A stretch of 64,000 nucleotides of DNA from Rossellomorea orangium (GTDB lineage: Bacteria > Bacillota > Bacilli > Bacillales > Bacillaceae_B), in assembly GCF_019334305.1 (NCBI RefSeq), contig NZ_JAHWGH010000014.1, positions 248,001 through 312,000 of the forward strand, in the 5' to 3' direction. Numbering within the stretch: the first letter of the stretch is position 1; each line of letters starts with the position of its first letter. Shown here piece after piece: positions 43,487 to 52,735 of this stretch. The notes beneath the pieces were generated by a model that saw only the letters and a program-made list of their open reading frames with translations, was not told the origin of the DNA and made no database searches. A program made the translations under genes and the position numbers.

Positions 43487-43506
43487 ATCTTTAATCTTAC
43501 ATCAAT

Positions 43507-43538
43507 AAAGACTCGTCCATCATCGACGAGTCTTTTAT
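43507..43538. terminator. Terminator between convergent genes
   Basis: AAAGACTCGTC and GACGAGTCTTT, a perfect 11-bp stem with a 7-base loop, flanked by A/T runs; serves pepT on the minus strand. Confidence 0.88.
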
Positions 43539-43571
43539 TCCACAAGCAGTGCCAGTGGGTCAGGTCCCTCT

Positions 43572-44807
43572 TTATTCTGCTCTCTCTTCACACAGCCGCA
43601 CAATCTCAATGATGACCCGGGTCGCCTTTTCCATATTATCGACTGAAGCAAACTCATATCGGCTATGGTAATTTTCCCCTCCGGTAAAGAGATTCGGCGT
43701 CGGCAGTCCCATAAAGGAAAGAATAGATCCATCGGTCCCGCCACGAATCGGTTTGATATCCGGCGTGATCTCCAAATTCTCCATGGCCTGCTTGGCGAGT
43801 TCCACGATTTCAAAGACCGGCTCGATTTTCTCCCTCATATTGAAATACTGGTCGTTGATATCCAGCTGAATATTTTTCTCTCCGTAAATGTCCTGCAGAT
43901 CCTTGACGATTTCTTCTAACATTCTTTTCCGTCCATTGAAGCTTTCACGATCGAAATCGCGGATTAGGTAATTCACCGCTGCCTCTTCGACCTCACCGTG
44001 GATCGAGGTAAGGTGAAAGAATCCATCGTATCCATCTGTCGATTCTGGTGCCTCTTCCACAGGCAGTTTAGAATTCAATTCCATGGCGATTTTGGCCGCG
44101 TTCACCATTTTGCCTTTTGCTGTTCCTGGATGGACGTTCCGGCCGAGGATGGTGATCTTCGCTTCTGCGGCATTAAAGCTTTCATACTCCAATTCACCCA
44201 ACGGGCCACCGTCCACTGTGTATGCGAACTCGGCATTGAACCGTTCCACATCGAACTTATGGGCACCCTTTCCTGTTTCTTCGTCCGGAGTGAAGCCCAC
44301 GCGGATATCCCCGTGCTTCACTTCAGGATGAGCGATCAAGTATGCCATGGCCGTCATGATCTCGGCAATCCCGGCTTTATTATCCGCACCGAGAAGGGTC
44401 GTCCCATCCGTTGTCATGAGGGTGTGCCCTTTATATCCGGAGAGCTGAGGAAAATCCTGTACAGACATTACAATCCCTTGCTCCTTATGTAAGACGATAT
44501 CCTGACCATCGTATTCTTCCACGAGCTGTGGCTTCACATTTTCCCCAGTAAAGTCTTCTGACGTATCCACATGGGCAAGGAATCCAATGGCAGGGACTTG
44601 TTTTTCCGTGTTGGACGGCAATGTCGCCATCACATAGCCATACTTGTCTATTGAAACGTCGGTCATTCCGATTTCCTTCAATTCTTCCACGAGCATATTG
44701 GCTAAGACGAGCTGACCAGGTGTAGAAGGCGTTTCCTCCACGCCGTCCCTGGATTCTGTATATACTTTTACGTATCTGGTTAATCGTTTGATTAGTTCTT
44801 GTTTCAA
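43572..44807 (-). CDS. pepT: Peptidase T (tripeptidase)
   Basis: 411 residues, normal length. Metal-binding motifs of the M20B family: [54 protein letters not shown], and [20 protein letters not shown] near the C-terminus. Removes the N-terminal residue of tripeptides in the cytoplasm. TTG start behind AAGGGGG at 8 bases. Monocistronic. Confidence 0.95.
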   Translation of the reverse strand: MKQELIKRLTRYVKVYTESRDGVEETPSTPGQLVLANMLVEELKEIGMTDVSIDKYGYVMATLPSNTEKQVPAIGFLAHVDTSEDFTGENVKPQLVEEYDGQDIVLHKEQGIVMSVQDFPQLSGYKGHTLMTTDGTTLLGADNKAGIAEIMTAMAYLIAHPEVKHGDIRVGFTPDEETGKGAHKFDVERFNAEFAYTVDGGPLGELEYESFNAAEAKITILGRNVHPGTAKGKMVNAAKIAMELNSKLPVEEAPESTDGYDGFFHLTSIHGEVEEAAVNYLIRDFDRESFNGRKRMLEEIVKDLQDIYGEKNIQLDINDQYFNMREKIEPVFEIVELAKQAMENLEITPDIKPIRGGTDGSILSFMGLPTPNLFTGGENYHSRYEFASVDNMEKATRVIIEIVRLCEERAE

Positions 44808-44839
44808 GTTCTATTCCCCCTTTTTTATTATCATATCAA

Positions 44840-44872
44840 ATTCGTGCCGGGTGGACAGGTCCGTTGGCTCTT
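44840..44872 (+). repeat. GGGGACAGGT-family hairpin
   Basis: GTGCCGGGTGGACAGGTCCG then TTGGCTCTTTTTT. Terminator-like on the plus strand but no plus-strand gene ends here. Confidence 0.55.
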
Positions 44873-44900
44873 TTTTAATCATAAGTAGAGACTGTAGAGG

Positions 44901-44979
44901 AAGAATCATACGGGATATGAAATGTGAGAAAATCCATTATCATGAACCCTTTCACCATAATCATGCCGGATTGTCTAAT
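44901..44979 (+). repeat. Degenerate ~21-bp array, copy 5
   Basis: AATCATACGGGATATGAAA, a decayed middle unit, then ACCATAATCATGCCGGATTG followed by TCTAATA. The terminal TGTCTAA has lost the TGTCRAA match. Confidence 0.6.
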
Positions 44980-44983
44980 AAAA

Positions 44984-45013
44984 AAAGAACCCTCCTCATC
45001 GACGGGTCCTTTA
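44984..45013 (-). terminator. Terminator of the 59-residue gene
   Basis: On the minus strand AAAGGACCCGTCGATGAGGA then GGGTTCTTTTTTT. The stem touches the stop codon. Confidence 0.7.
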
Positions 45014-45190
45014 TGTCAATCGTATAAAATATTTCTCCATTTCTCTTTCAGAAATGATCATCCTTCTGGTGAAATCCTGCGTTCTCACCACATACTCCTT
45101 GATTCCGATGTATTCTGATTCGACAACCAGATAGAATCCGGTCCCTTTTTTCACGCCTTTAAAATCTCGTTTTAATTGGTATTTCTTCAT
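45011..45190 (-). CDS. 59-residue basic protein, unknown
   Basis: Reads MKKYQLKRDFKGVKKGTGFY, LVVESEYIGIKEYVVRTQDF, TRRMIISEREMEKYFIRLT. Beta-rich, basic and without a membrane span. A GGGTGG site lies at rather long spacing. A terminator directly behind it supports a real gene. Confidence 0.55.
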   Translation of the reverse strand: MKKYQLKRDFKGVKKGTGFYLVVESEYIGIKEYVVRTQDFTRRMIISEREMEKYFIRLT

Positions 45191-45214
45191 TTCAGCTCAA
45201 GCCACCCCACGGGG

Positions 45215-45616
45215 TTATTGGCTCTCCTCCACCTGATACGAAGAAGGACGGATCGTCGGGATTTTCTTGATAAAATAATAATGCTTATACAAAGCGAGTC
45301 CGATCAGGATGATTCGGACCGCTAGAATGTCCACATACAAGACGGATAGCAGGATAAAGAAATCTGCCGTCAGATTGATTCTGATTTTTTCCTTAAGGGT
45401 CATTCCCTTCTTTTCGAGGAAGGCGACCACGTATTTTTTATAGATATAAGTGTTCTGGAACCAGGCTTCCATGCGTTTGGAGCTCTTTGCAAAGCAATAA
45501 GCCGACAGTAAGTAAAACGGTCCTCCAGGCAGAACGGGCAGCACCGTGCCGGCAATCCCGAACACTAACGCGATGAAGCCTAGCAGCATGAACAGGATGC
45601 TCTTCATTTTTTTCAT
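45215..45616 (-). CDS. YbaN family (DUF454) membrane protein
   Basis: 133 residues. GFIALVFGIAGTVLPVLPGG, PFYLLSAYCFAKSSKR and KKYVVAFLEKKGMTLKEKIR are the DUF454 signature. Three spans. Function unknown in all known members. GGGGAGA precedes the ATG. Confidence 0.85.
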   Translation of the reverse strand: MKKMKSILFMLLGFIALVFGIAGTVLPVLPGGPFYLLSAYCFAKSSKRMEAWFQNTYIYKKYVVAFLEKKGMTLKEKIRINLTADFFILLSVLYVDILAVRIILIGLALYKHYYFIKKIPTIRPSSYQVEESQ

Positions 45617-45726
45617 TGACCCATCTCCCCTACCCTCGCCGGATTTCTTCCTTTCATTGTACTATAAATATACCAGAAAGGTGGAGTTGCTTGTTTAGGA
45701 GATTATTGTAAATCCCGTCCCCCGCT

Positions 45727-45897
45727 TCATAACCATCCATGCCATTCATCAAAATAGGCATTCAAGTTTTGATCAGGGGTCTTTTTCACGATTTCCTCCT
45801 TCAGGGTAGTGGCTTGAAGAAAGTTTTTCAGCGTTAGGAATTGAACTTGCTTTTGTCTGTTTTTTTTCATCAGGTAGAAAAAAAGTGAGAGTATCAT
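45727..45897 (-). CDS. Small protein, unknown
   Basis: About 56 residues. The start at 45897 (MILSLFFYLMKKNRQKQ) has AAAGGGG at about 9 bases. A short hydrophobic head and a hydrophilic body ending DEWHGWL. Weak case. Confidence 0.4.
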   Translation of the reverse strand: MILSLFFYLMKKNRQKQVQFLTLKNFLQATTLKEEIVKKTPDQNLNAYFDEWHGWL

Positions 45898-45956
45898 GGG
45901 AGCAGCCCCTTTCATTCCCTAAGGATATGAATCAATGAGCGACGCCATGACACCTT

Positions 45957-46262
45957 TCACTCTCCGTCTAATGACAAAGGAATAAACGTGTGGAAGACGC
46001 CGATGAATTTCAGCTGTTTCCCCTTCATTTCCGTATTAAACGTATTAAACACCAGATAGTCGTTTACTTCTGTACGGTTTTCAATCATTTGCTCCCCGAA
46101 TAAGGAAAGCCCCATGGACATCATCGGGGACTGTCCCTCCATACGGTCGCTCATGTTCTCCAATAGCCAGGCTGTATAGTCGTCTTGAGACGGTTTGGTC
46201 ATATACATGATGGCTGATAAGACGAATAAACTACATAAGCATAAAATAATCCATTTTTTCAC
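45957..46262 (-). CDS. Small anchored protein after the RND gene
   Basis: About 101 residues. GTG start at 46262 (KKWIILCLCSLFVLSAIMY) with AAAGGGGTGG; it falls 14 bases after the RND stop. One N-terminal anchor, then TKPSQDDYTAWLLENMSDRM, which recalls DUF4359-type proteins. Probably in the same operon as the pump. Confidence 0.6.
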   Translation of the reverse strand: MKKWIILCLCSLFVLSAIMYMTKPSQDDYTAWLLENMSDRMEGQSPMMSMGLSLFGEQMIENRTEVNDYLVFNTFNTEMKGKQLKFIGVFHTFIPLSLDGE

Positions 46263-46276
46263 TTCATCCACCCCTT

Positions 46277-49200
46277 TTAAACCTTTCTCCATCTGCCCAG
46301 TAAGCGATAAAGCACTGGAATAAAGACTAATGTCAGCAGTGTACTGGTGGTCAAACCACCGATTACCGTGATGGCCAGGCCTTTTGAGATGACCCCTGAA
46401 GAAGAGTCGGACAAGGCAAGCGGCATCAAGGCCAGGATCGTGGCGAGTGCGGTCATCAAGATCGGACGGAAACGGGCATTACATGCTTCTATTAACGACG
46501 CTTCCAGTTTCAACCCTTCTCTTCTGTTACTTTCCACTCGGTCTAACATCACGACGGCATTCGTCACGACGATCCCAATCAGCATAAGCATTCCGATCAT
46601 GCTGCTCATGGATAAGGTTTCACCCGTCAGCATAAGCGCTCCGAGGGAACCGATCGGGACAAAGATGATGGAGGATAGAATGACCAGTGGTGTGATGATT
46701 CCACCGTATGTGATCGTTAAGGTCAAGAACACCAGTCCGACAGCAATCATCATCGCCTGCCCCAAGTCCTGGAATCCCTCTGTCATCATGTCCTGTCCGC
46801 CACCGACTTTCCACTCAATATCACTGGGTAAGGATAAGGCTTCCATGTCTTTCTTGATGGCTTCTGTTACGTTCCCGACATCTTCCCCTTCGCTTTCGGC
46901 AGATAAAGTGTAGGCCGATTTGGTATCCTTATGTTCGATCGTTGCCGGTATTGCCTTTTCCTTGATCTCGGCAATGTCCGATAGTCGCTGGATTCCTGAA
47001 GGAGTCATGATCTCGACTTCATTCAATTCTATTTTGGTCGATACCAGATGATTATAGGAAACCCACACTTCCTCTTCCAATTCAAGACTTCCGACGGGAC
47101 GTGCGTTCATCTGTTCCTGGACCTGCTGATAGACGGCATGTTCGGTCATGCCCTGCTCCTTGGCTTCCTCTTTCAGCTCCAGAATGATCTTTTTTTGCTG
47201 TTGTGCAGCGGTGTTTGAGATATTGGTCAATTGATCGTTTTGCTCCATGAGATTCTCTACTTTATCCGCTGCTTCTATTAAGTGATCGGGATTCTTGCTG
47301 TAAAGGGTGATGTCGACGGTTTTACCCGACGGAGGGCCCTCTTGGCGTATTTCCTTCAATCGGATGGTGCTTTCTTGATCGTACTCTTTCATAAGGTCCT
47401 TAACGGTCTTTTCGAGTTGGTCTCTCTGTGCTTCCACCGTTTCTCCCTCTGACAGTTGGACAGTGAACGTAGCAATTGAATCACCACCACTCTTCACCTG
47501 TAATGGATTGCTGTTAGTTGCCATACCGACGGCTCCCTGAACGTACTCGACCTCTTCGTTTTTCATGAGTACGGCTTCGATGTCCTTCGCGAACTTGTCC
47601 GTTTCAGACAATGACGTCGACACGGGAAGCTCGACCTCGATTTCAAGAGCATTGGCCGAACCGCTCGGCAGGAATGACTTATTGATCCCAGGCACCATGG
47701 CTAAGGCTCCGACAAGCATCAAGACAGAAACCGTGATGACCACCCATTTATGGGAGAGCGATTTGCGTAATATTCCGTCGTACCCTTTTGCCAGCCATCC
47801 TGTTTTCTCTTCCTGCTTTCCTTTCTTTAAAAATGCGAAGGCGAGCACAGGGATGACCATGAATGCCACAAGTAGTGACAGAATGATGGATGTGACCACC
47901 GCAATCGAGAATGGTCTGAAAAACTCTCCCACGATCCCGCCTACAAAGGCAAGGGGCAGAAACACGACGACAGTGGCAATGGTGGAAGAGCTGACGGCTC
48001 CGATCACTTCTCTTGTCGCATTCAGAATGATGTCCCGTTTCGTATACGATTCTTCCTTTTGGAGCCACTTATAGATGTTCTCAATGACGACGATGCTATC
48101 ATCCACGATCCGTCCTATGGCCACGGCCATTCCGCCAAGCGTCATGATGTTGAGGGTATAGCCAAGATAATCAAGTACGGCAATCGTCCCTAATATGGAT
48201 AGGGGGAGCGATAAAATCGCAATGAGTGTCGCCCGGGTATTTCTTAGGAACAATAGGATGATCACGACGGTGAAAAAGGCCCCAAATCCGCCTTCCTTGA
48301 GAAGGGAATTCACAGATTTCTCCACTTCTTTACCCTGATTGATAATGGTATAGGAATCATAGTCGAACGTTTTATGAAAACCTTCCCATTCTGTTTTTAG
48401 CCCTTCCACCACTTCGGCAGTATTGGCTTCTTGCGTTTTCAACACTTCCACGATAATGGCGGGTTCCCCATTATAGCGGGTAATGGCGTTTGCTTCGTTC
48501 ACCTTTTTTACTTCTGCGATGTCAGACAGGGCAATCGATTGACCGGATGCCTGTTTAGAGGGTGGAGGAATGGGGATGTTAACCTCTTTTAATTGTTCGA
48601 TGGTACTCACATGCCCCTCGAGGCTGACAGGAATGCCGTCTCCTCCGTTCTCAAGGTTTCCTACTGGAAGAACCACATTTTCCTTCTCCAAGGCAGCCGC
48701 AACGTCCGATGCCTTCAATCCAATCTGACGGCTTTTTTCTTTATCCACTTCCACAAAAATCTTGGTGTCCGTTGTTCCCGAAAGCTTGACATCACTGACG
48801 CCTGATACATTCGTTAATGATGGAAGTAATGCTTCGTTCACATCGTTCTGTAACTCCTCCAGATTCTCACCGGACAACGCCATTTTATAGATGGGCTTGG
48901 CACTGGCTGAGATCCTTTTGTAGGATAGGTCGACCTCATCCGGCAGATTCATTTTCCCAATCGAAGACTGGATGCTGCTTTCGATTTCATCCATATCCTC
49001 TCCAAACTCATAGGTCACCTGAATCATAAAGCTATTTTCTCTCGTGGTGCTCGTTAAGGAATCATACGGTTTGATTCCTTCAATCGCTTTTTCAACCGGT
49101 GTCGTTACCGCTTTTTCAATTTCTTCCGATGAGTGATTGAGATAGACCCCCTGTATCAGAAGTGTGGGTGAATCAACATCCGGATAGGTTTCTACCTTGA

Positions 49201-49300
49201 TGGATTGAGTTGATACCAGTCCTGCTGCTACCACCAATACGGCCAAAACGATGATGGCCACGTTTTTCTTCAAACAATAATCAACGAAATTCTTCATCAT
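46277..49300 (-). CDS. RND efflux pump, SwrC/AcrB-like
   Basis: 1007 residues. Two halves of six spans each with large outside loops after spans 1 and 7. Family marks: NVAIIVLAVLVVAAGL at the N-terminus, AIGRIVDDSIVVIENIYKWL with the paired acidic residues of span 4, and GIVVTNAVVMLDRVE in the second half. Bacillus SwrC exports surfactin and gives drug tolerance; this copy may do similar work. AAAGGAGA precedes the ATG. A two-component system lies directly upstream. Confidence 0.9.
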   Translation of the reverse strand: MMKNFVDYCLKKNVAIIVLAVLVVAAGLVSTQSIKVETYPDVDSPTLLIQGVYLNHSSEEIEKAVTTPVEKAIEGIKPYDSLTSTTRENSFMIQVTYEFGEDMDEIESSIQSSIGKMNLPDEVDLSYKRISASAKPIYKMALSGENLEELQNDVNEALLPSLTNVSGVSDVKLSGTTDTKIFVEVDKEKSRQIGLKASDVAAALEKENVVLPVGNLENGGDGIPVSLEGHVSTIEQLKEVNIPIPPPSKQASGQSIALSDIAEVKKVNEANAITRYNGEPAIIVEVLKTQEANTAEVVEGLKTEWEGFHKTFDYDSYTIINQGKEVEKSVNSLLKEGGFGAFFTVVIILLFLRNTRATLIAILSLPLSILGTIAVLDYLGYTLNIMTLGGMAVAIGRIVDDSIVVIENIYKWLQKEESYTKRDIILNATREVIGAVSSSTIATVVVFLPLAFVGGIVGEFFRPFSIAVVTSIILSLLVAFMVIPVLAFAFLKKGKQEEKTGWLAKGYDGILRKSLSHKWVVITVSVLMLVGALAMVPGINKSFLPSGSANALEIEVELPVSTSLSETDKFAKDIEAVLMKNEEVEYVQGAVGMATNSNPLQVKSGGDSIATFTVQLSEGETVEAQRDQLEKTVKDLMKEYDQESTIRLKEIRQEGPPSGKTVDITLYSKNPDHLIEAADKVENLMEQNDQLTNISNTAAQQQKKIILELKEEAKEQGMTEHAVYQQVQEQMNARPVGSLELEEEVWVSYNHLVSTKIELNEVEIMTPSGIQRLSDIAEIKEKAIPATIEHKDTKSAYTLSAESEGEDVGNVTEAIKKDMEALSLPSDIEWKVGGGQDMMTEGFQDLGQAMMIAVGLVFLTLTITYGGIITPLVILSSIIFVPIGSLGALMLTGETLSMSSMIGMLMLIGIVVTNAVVMLDRVESNRREGLKLEASLIEACNARFRPILMTALATILALMPLALSDSSSGVISKGLAITVIGGLTTSTLLTLVFIPVLYRLLGRWRKV

Positions 49301-49337
49301 GATCTCTCCTTTTCGATAGATATCATCGTAGAGGAGA

Positions 49338-49357
49338 AATGTGACCCCAATATGACC
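49338..49357 (-). promoter_or_regulatory. Probable response-regulator direct repeats before the RND gene
   Basis: GGTCATATT and GGTCACATT with an 11-base period on the minus strand, about 40 bases before the RND start. An 11-base period is typical of OmpR/PhoB-type regulators. Confidence 0.5.
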
Positions 49358-49381
49358 AATGGATTAAATTTGTTTCCATAG

Positions 49382-49412
49382 AAAAAAGCATGGACGTTAA
49401 TCCATGCTTTTC
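49382..49412 (-). terminator. Terminator between the kinase and RND genes
   Basis: AAAAGCATGGA and TCCATGCTTTT with a 7-base loop. The kinase stop lies in the loop. It suggests that the pump is mostly driven from its own promoter. Confidence 0.8.
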
Positions 49413-50761
49413 GGAAGAGTGATTGTGAAGGTGGTGCCTTGGTTCGCTTTACTCGTAATGTCAACGGTGCCATGGTGAACGTCAATGATTTTTTTCACAA
49501 TGGAAAGTCCGAGCCCGCTTCCCTGTTTCGAGCTTTCCCTTGCCCGGTCCACCATGAAGAAGCGATCAAAGATGTAGGGCACATCTTCATCAGGCATCCC
49601 TATACCTGTATCAGAGAACACAACGATGATCTGATCTTCTTCCTCTTTCAAGGAAACCTTTATTTCTCCACCATGATCCGTATACTTGATACTATTTGTC
49701 AGGAGATTATGCCAAACTTGCTCCAGTTGATCTTTATCCGCTGACAGTCCTACAGGTTCTACCGCTTCCAGATCAATGACGATTTCTTTCTCCAGCCACT
49801 GCGGTTGATGACTGAGAAACACTTGTCGAATCTGCTGGTCGAGAAGGTACCTCTCCTGCTTCACAGGATGTTCTTTGCTTTCGAGAGCCGATAGCTTCAG
49901 CAGGTTGGCACTTAGCTTACCAAGCCGCTCACTTTCACTTTCAATGATGGTCAAGTACTGATCCTGCTGTTCTTTAGGGAAAGAATGATCTTTTAAAGCC
50001 CTGGCGAAACCCTTGATGGACATCAACGGGGACTGCAGATCATGGGACACATTTGAAATGAACTCTCGCCGCATCTTCTCGACGCTATGTAATTCCTTAT
50101 TCATCCGGTTAAAGCTTACGGCAAGCTCACCGATTTCATCTTTTCTCTTCACCGTCACCTGTTCATGAAAGTTCCCATTCGCCACCTTCGACGTGAAGGC
50201 CGTCAGCTTCTTAATGGGACGTGCGAAATAAAGGGCGACAAAGAGATAAAGCACACTACCGATTATCAAGACGTTGAACAATACTGTTTTCAGGACTTTT
50301 TTCACAAAACCGAGCTTCCCGATGAGAACAGGCTTCAAGAAGAGGGCGTACTTCTTACCCTTTACTTCAAAAGGAAGCCCCACAGATGCATGCTTCAAAA
50401 ATCTTGGATCCTTATTCGTGATATGGTGAACACCGCCGGCAAGCACTTCTCTCACCTCATCTGGTGTGGCATAGTTTTCATGGTTTGCTTCCCCGTAAAA
50501 CTTCGCCCTTCCATCTTCTGAATAGAGGGCAATGTTATAACGGATGGACGATACTTTCTCTATGTAATTCTCGACGCTCTCTGGTTCCATCACCCTCGAC
50601 AATTCAATGATACCCTTACCAGCCACCATCAATTCTTCCTCGACTTCGGCAACGACCCGTTTTTCATACATATTATAAGTGATGAAAAAAGAGGTTGTTA
50701 TACTGATGAACATGACTGCGAGAAACGTCAACACCATCTTGGAATATATCGTATTAACCAT
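49397..50761 (-). CDS. Sensor histidine kinase
   Basis: 454 residues. Two membrane spans (about 9-29 and 163-183) frame an outside sensor domain of ~130 residues. Then HAMP (about 185-237), HisKA with FISNVSHDLQSPLMSIKG (His near 249) and HATPase_c with NLLTNSIKYTDHGGEI, DTGIGMPDED and GSGLGLSIVK. Overlaps the regulator gene by 8 bases. Likely senses the compound removed by the adjacent RND pump. Confidence 0.92.
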   Translation of the reverse strand: MVNTIYSKMVLTFLAVMFISITTSFFITYNMYEKRVVAEVEEELMVAGKGIIELSRVMEPESVENYIEKVSSIRYNIALYSEDGRAKFYGEANHENYATPDEVREVLAGGVHHITNKDPRFLKHASVGLPFEVKGKKYALFLKPVLIGKLGFVKKVLKTVLFNVLIIGSVLYLFVALYFARPIKKLTAFTSKVANGNFHEQVTVKRKDEIGELAVSFNRMNKELHSVEKMRREFISNVSHDLQSPLMSIKGFARALKDHSFPKEQQDQYLTIIESESERLGKLSANLLKLSALESKEHPVKQERYLLDQQIRQVFLSHQPQWLEKEIVIDLEAVEPVGLSADKDQLEQVWHNLLTNSIKYTDHGGEIKVSLKEEEDQIIVVFSDTGIGMPDEDVPYIFDRFFMVDRARESSKQGSGLGLSIVKKIIDVHHGTVDITSKANQGTTFTITLPKSMD

Positions 50762-51440
50762 CCTGTCGCGCCCCTAGCCGATAACCGAGCCCCCTGATGG
50801 TCGTAATCGACACGTCCGAGCTCTTCCCCTCAAGCTTTTTCCTGATCTTCTTAATGTGAGAGTCGACGGTCCGCTCATTTCCTTCAAAGTCGATCCCCCA
50901 AATCTCCTCAATCAGCTGATCCCTGGAGAAAACGAGACCCGGGTTGGACGCAAGCTTGTATAGGATCTGAAACTCTTTTAATGGAAAGTCCATACGCTCA
51001 TCTCCCAGCATGACTTCCAGGCTCTTGCTGTCGATCGTCAGATTCCCGATCGACACCCGCTTCTCCGTGTGCACCTTATTGCGGCGGAGGAGGGCTTTCA
51101 CCCGCATGATAAATTCTTTGGCCTCAAAGGGCTTCACAATGTAATCATCCGTCCCGAGCTCGAAACCCTTCACTTTATCCTCGCTCTCCCCCTTCGCCGT
51201 CACCATGATGATGGGGAGGTCATAGTCCTCCCGGATCTCCCTGCAAAGATCCCATCCATCCTTCTTCGGCATCATAATATCAACGACCACTAAATGAATC
51301 TCTTTCTGCCTGACGAGTTCCATTGCTTCTTCGCCGTCATTGGCTTGTAATACATTGTATCCTTCCATCGTTAAATAAAGATTGATCAGCTCTCTGATAT
51401 GGGGATCGTCATCCACGATCAGGATGGTGATGAGTGACAT
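50754..51440 (-). CDS. OmpR-family response regulator
   Basis: 228 residues. Receiver domain with the acidic pocket ILIVDDDPH, phospho-Asp in VVVDIMMPKKDG (near 54), Thr/Lys in VTAKGES and YIVKPFEAKEF; winged-helix output with GNERTVDSHIKKIRKKL. First gene of the unit; promoter with a perfect TATAAT upstream. Confidence 0.93.
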   Translation of the reverse strand: MSLITILIVDDDPHIRELINLYLTMEGYNVLQANDGEEAMELVRQKEIHLVVVDIMMPKKDGWDLCREIREDYDLPIIMVTAKGESEDKVKGFELGTDDYIVKPFEAKEFIMRVKALLRRNKVHTEKRVSIGNLTIDSKSLEVMLGDERMDFPLKEFQILYKLASNPGLVFSRDQLIEEIWGIDFEGNERTVDSHIKKIRKKLEGKSSDVSITTIRGLGYRLGARQDG

Positions 51441-51517
51441 AGTATTTACCTCTTTTGATTGGGGATTTCTATTTATTCTTTAACATTGTTTATCTGAATT
51501 TCCATTTACTGATATGT

Positions 51518-51546
51518 ATTATAGCAAGATTTTTGATGGGATTAAA
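51518..51546 (-). promoter_or_regulatory. Promoter of the two-component operon
   Basis: TTTAAT, 17 bases, TATAAT on the minus strand with an extended TTGC before the -10. The leader to the regulator start is about 77 bases. Confidence 0.6.
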
Positions 51547-51677
51547 CTTTGTCATTCTATTATGATTTGCACATGCTCTGCCAATGAGTTTGGGCTCCGA
51601 GGGTAACAGAGGTAAATGGTTTTACTGTTAAATACACCTTCAAAATTTGGTTGTTTGCAATCCTCAATTGCTGCAAA

Positions 51678-51712
51678 AAGAAAGACGCTCCCTTCACCGA
51701 AGCGTCTTTCTC
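51678..51712 (-). terminator. Terminator of the permease operon
   Basis: GAAAGACGCT and AGCGTCTTTC, 10-bp stem, with T-rich tail on the minus strand (CTTTTT). Confidence 0.88.
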
Positions 51713-51718
51713 TCTCTC

Positions 51719-52735
51719 CTATATTGATCTCCTCACCCGCTCAAAACGCTCCTCTTTTCCAACAGGGGTGATGTCTACCTTTTCAGGCTTCTGTAGTCTT
51801 TTTGAAGAAGATGCTTCTACACTCTGATACCCTTCAAGCATCATTTTAAATGCCAACACCGTCAACGTCAGTAAAAAGATCGGGCAGATCGCGATCCACC
51901 AGTACGTCGTAAACAGAAACTGAAAGTTGTTGCCGATGATTCCGGACCATTCATTAGAAAGGGAAACGAAGACCATATTTTGAAAGAGGTCTTCCTTCAT
52001 CGTACCCCCGCCGAAAAAGATGCCCAGGATTCCGAGGTGAGCGAGAAGGACCAGTACCTGGATCATTTCCCTCAGGAAGATGACCACAAGCTGAGGCTTC
52101 AAAAACGGCAGGATATGTTTCATGAGAATATGTCTGCGGTTCCCACCAAGGATTTGGACACTGTCCATGAACTCTTTCTTCAGGATCAAATTGACTTCCT
52201 TTGAAATCGTCAGGGAGGTGATCGGAACGGCAGCGAGTGTGAGAACAAGGATTTCGATGATGACCCTGGTTCCAAATCCATAGGTGAATTCGGAATCCGT
52301 GCCGTTAAACATTCCATCTTCAAACAGGACCCAATACAGCATCAGGTACGCGATAAGGGTGACTGGATAGTAGTAGAATGCTTCAAGAAACGGACGCACC
52401 CGTTCATTCACTCTGGGAAGATATAACTCGGACAACGTTCCCCATACAGATGAGATCACAAATCGCAAAGCGGCTACGAGAAAGGCGACCCCCAGCGTAA
52501 ATTTTGCTCCGATCAGCAGGATATGAAACATGCTTTCAGCAAGATTATTCGTTCCGAATGGCGGATACTCCCACGGGGAATACGGCGGGCCCTTCACTCC
52601 ATCTTCCGTAAATCGGAGGTTGGCAATCGGAATGTCATTATCAAAGAACCACCCGTACATCAAGCTCCCCATCAGCATCAGGAAGATGAATAAAAAGCCG
52701 GTCATAAAGAGCTTATTTCTCCACAGAGTGATCAT
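51719..52735 (-). CDS. Dipeptide-type ABC permease, C subunit-like (second pair)
   Basis: 338 residues. N-terminal span, an outside loop with EYPPFGTNNLAESMFHIL, typical of OppC/DppC, then the BPD permease core with the EAA loop FMDSVQILGGNRRHILMKHI, LPFLKPQ. The C-terminal tail is unusually long and charged. Coupled to the B-type gene by a 4-base overlap. No ATPase is encoded nearby. Confidence 0.82.
   Translation of the reverse strand: MITLWRNKLFMTGFLFIFLMLMGSLMYGWFFDNDIPIANLRFTEDGVKGPPYSPWEYPPFGTNNLAESMFHILLIGAKFTLGVAFLVAALRFVISSVWGTLSELYLPRVNERVRPFLEAFYYYPVTLIAYLMLYWVLFEDGMFNGTDSEFTYGFGTRVIIEILVLTLAAVPITSLTISKEVNLILKKEFMDSVQILGGNRRHILMKHILPFLKPQLVVIFLREMIQVLVLLAHLGILGIFFGGGTMKEDLFQNMVFVSLSNEWSGIIGNNFQFLFTTYWWIAICPIFLLTLTVLAFKMMLEGYQSVEASSSKRLQKPEKVDITPVGKEERFERVRRSI

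Noticed and set aside
49338-49346. ECF41-type promoter before the RND gene, because GGTCACATTTC also occurs in the ECF41 promoter
   Set aside because: No CGTC-like box at 16 bases; only 11 bases separate it from CGAT, so the resemblance is probably chance.
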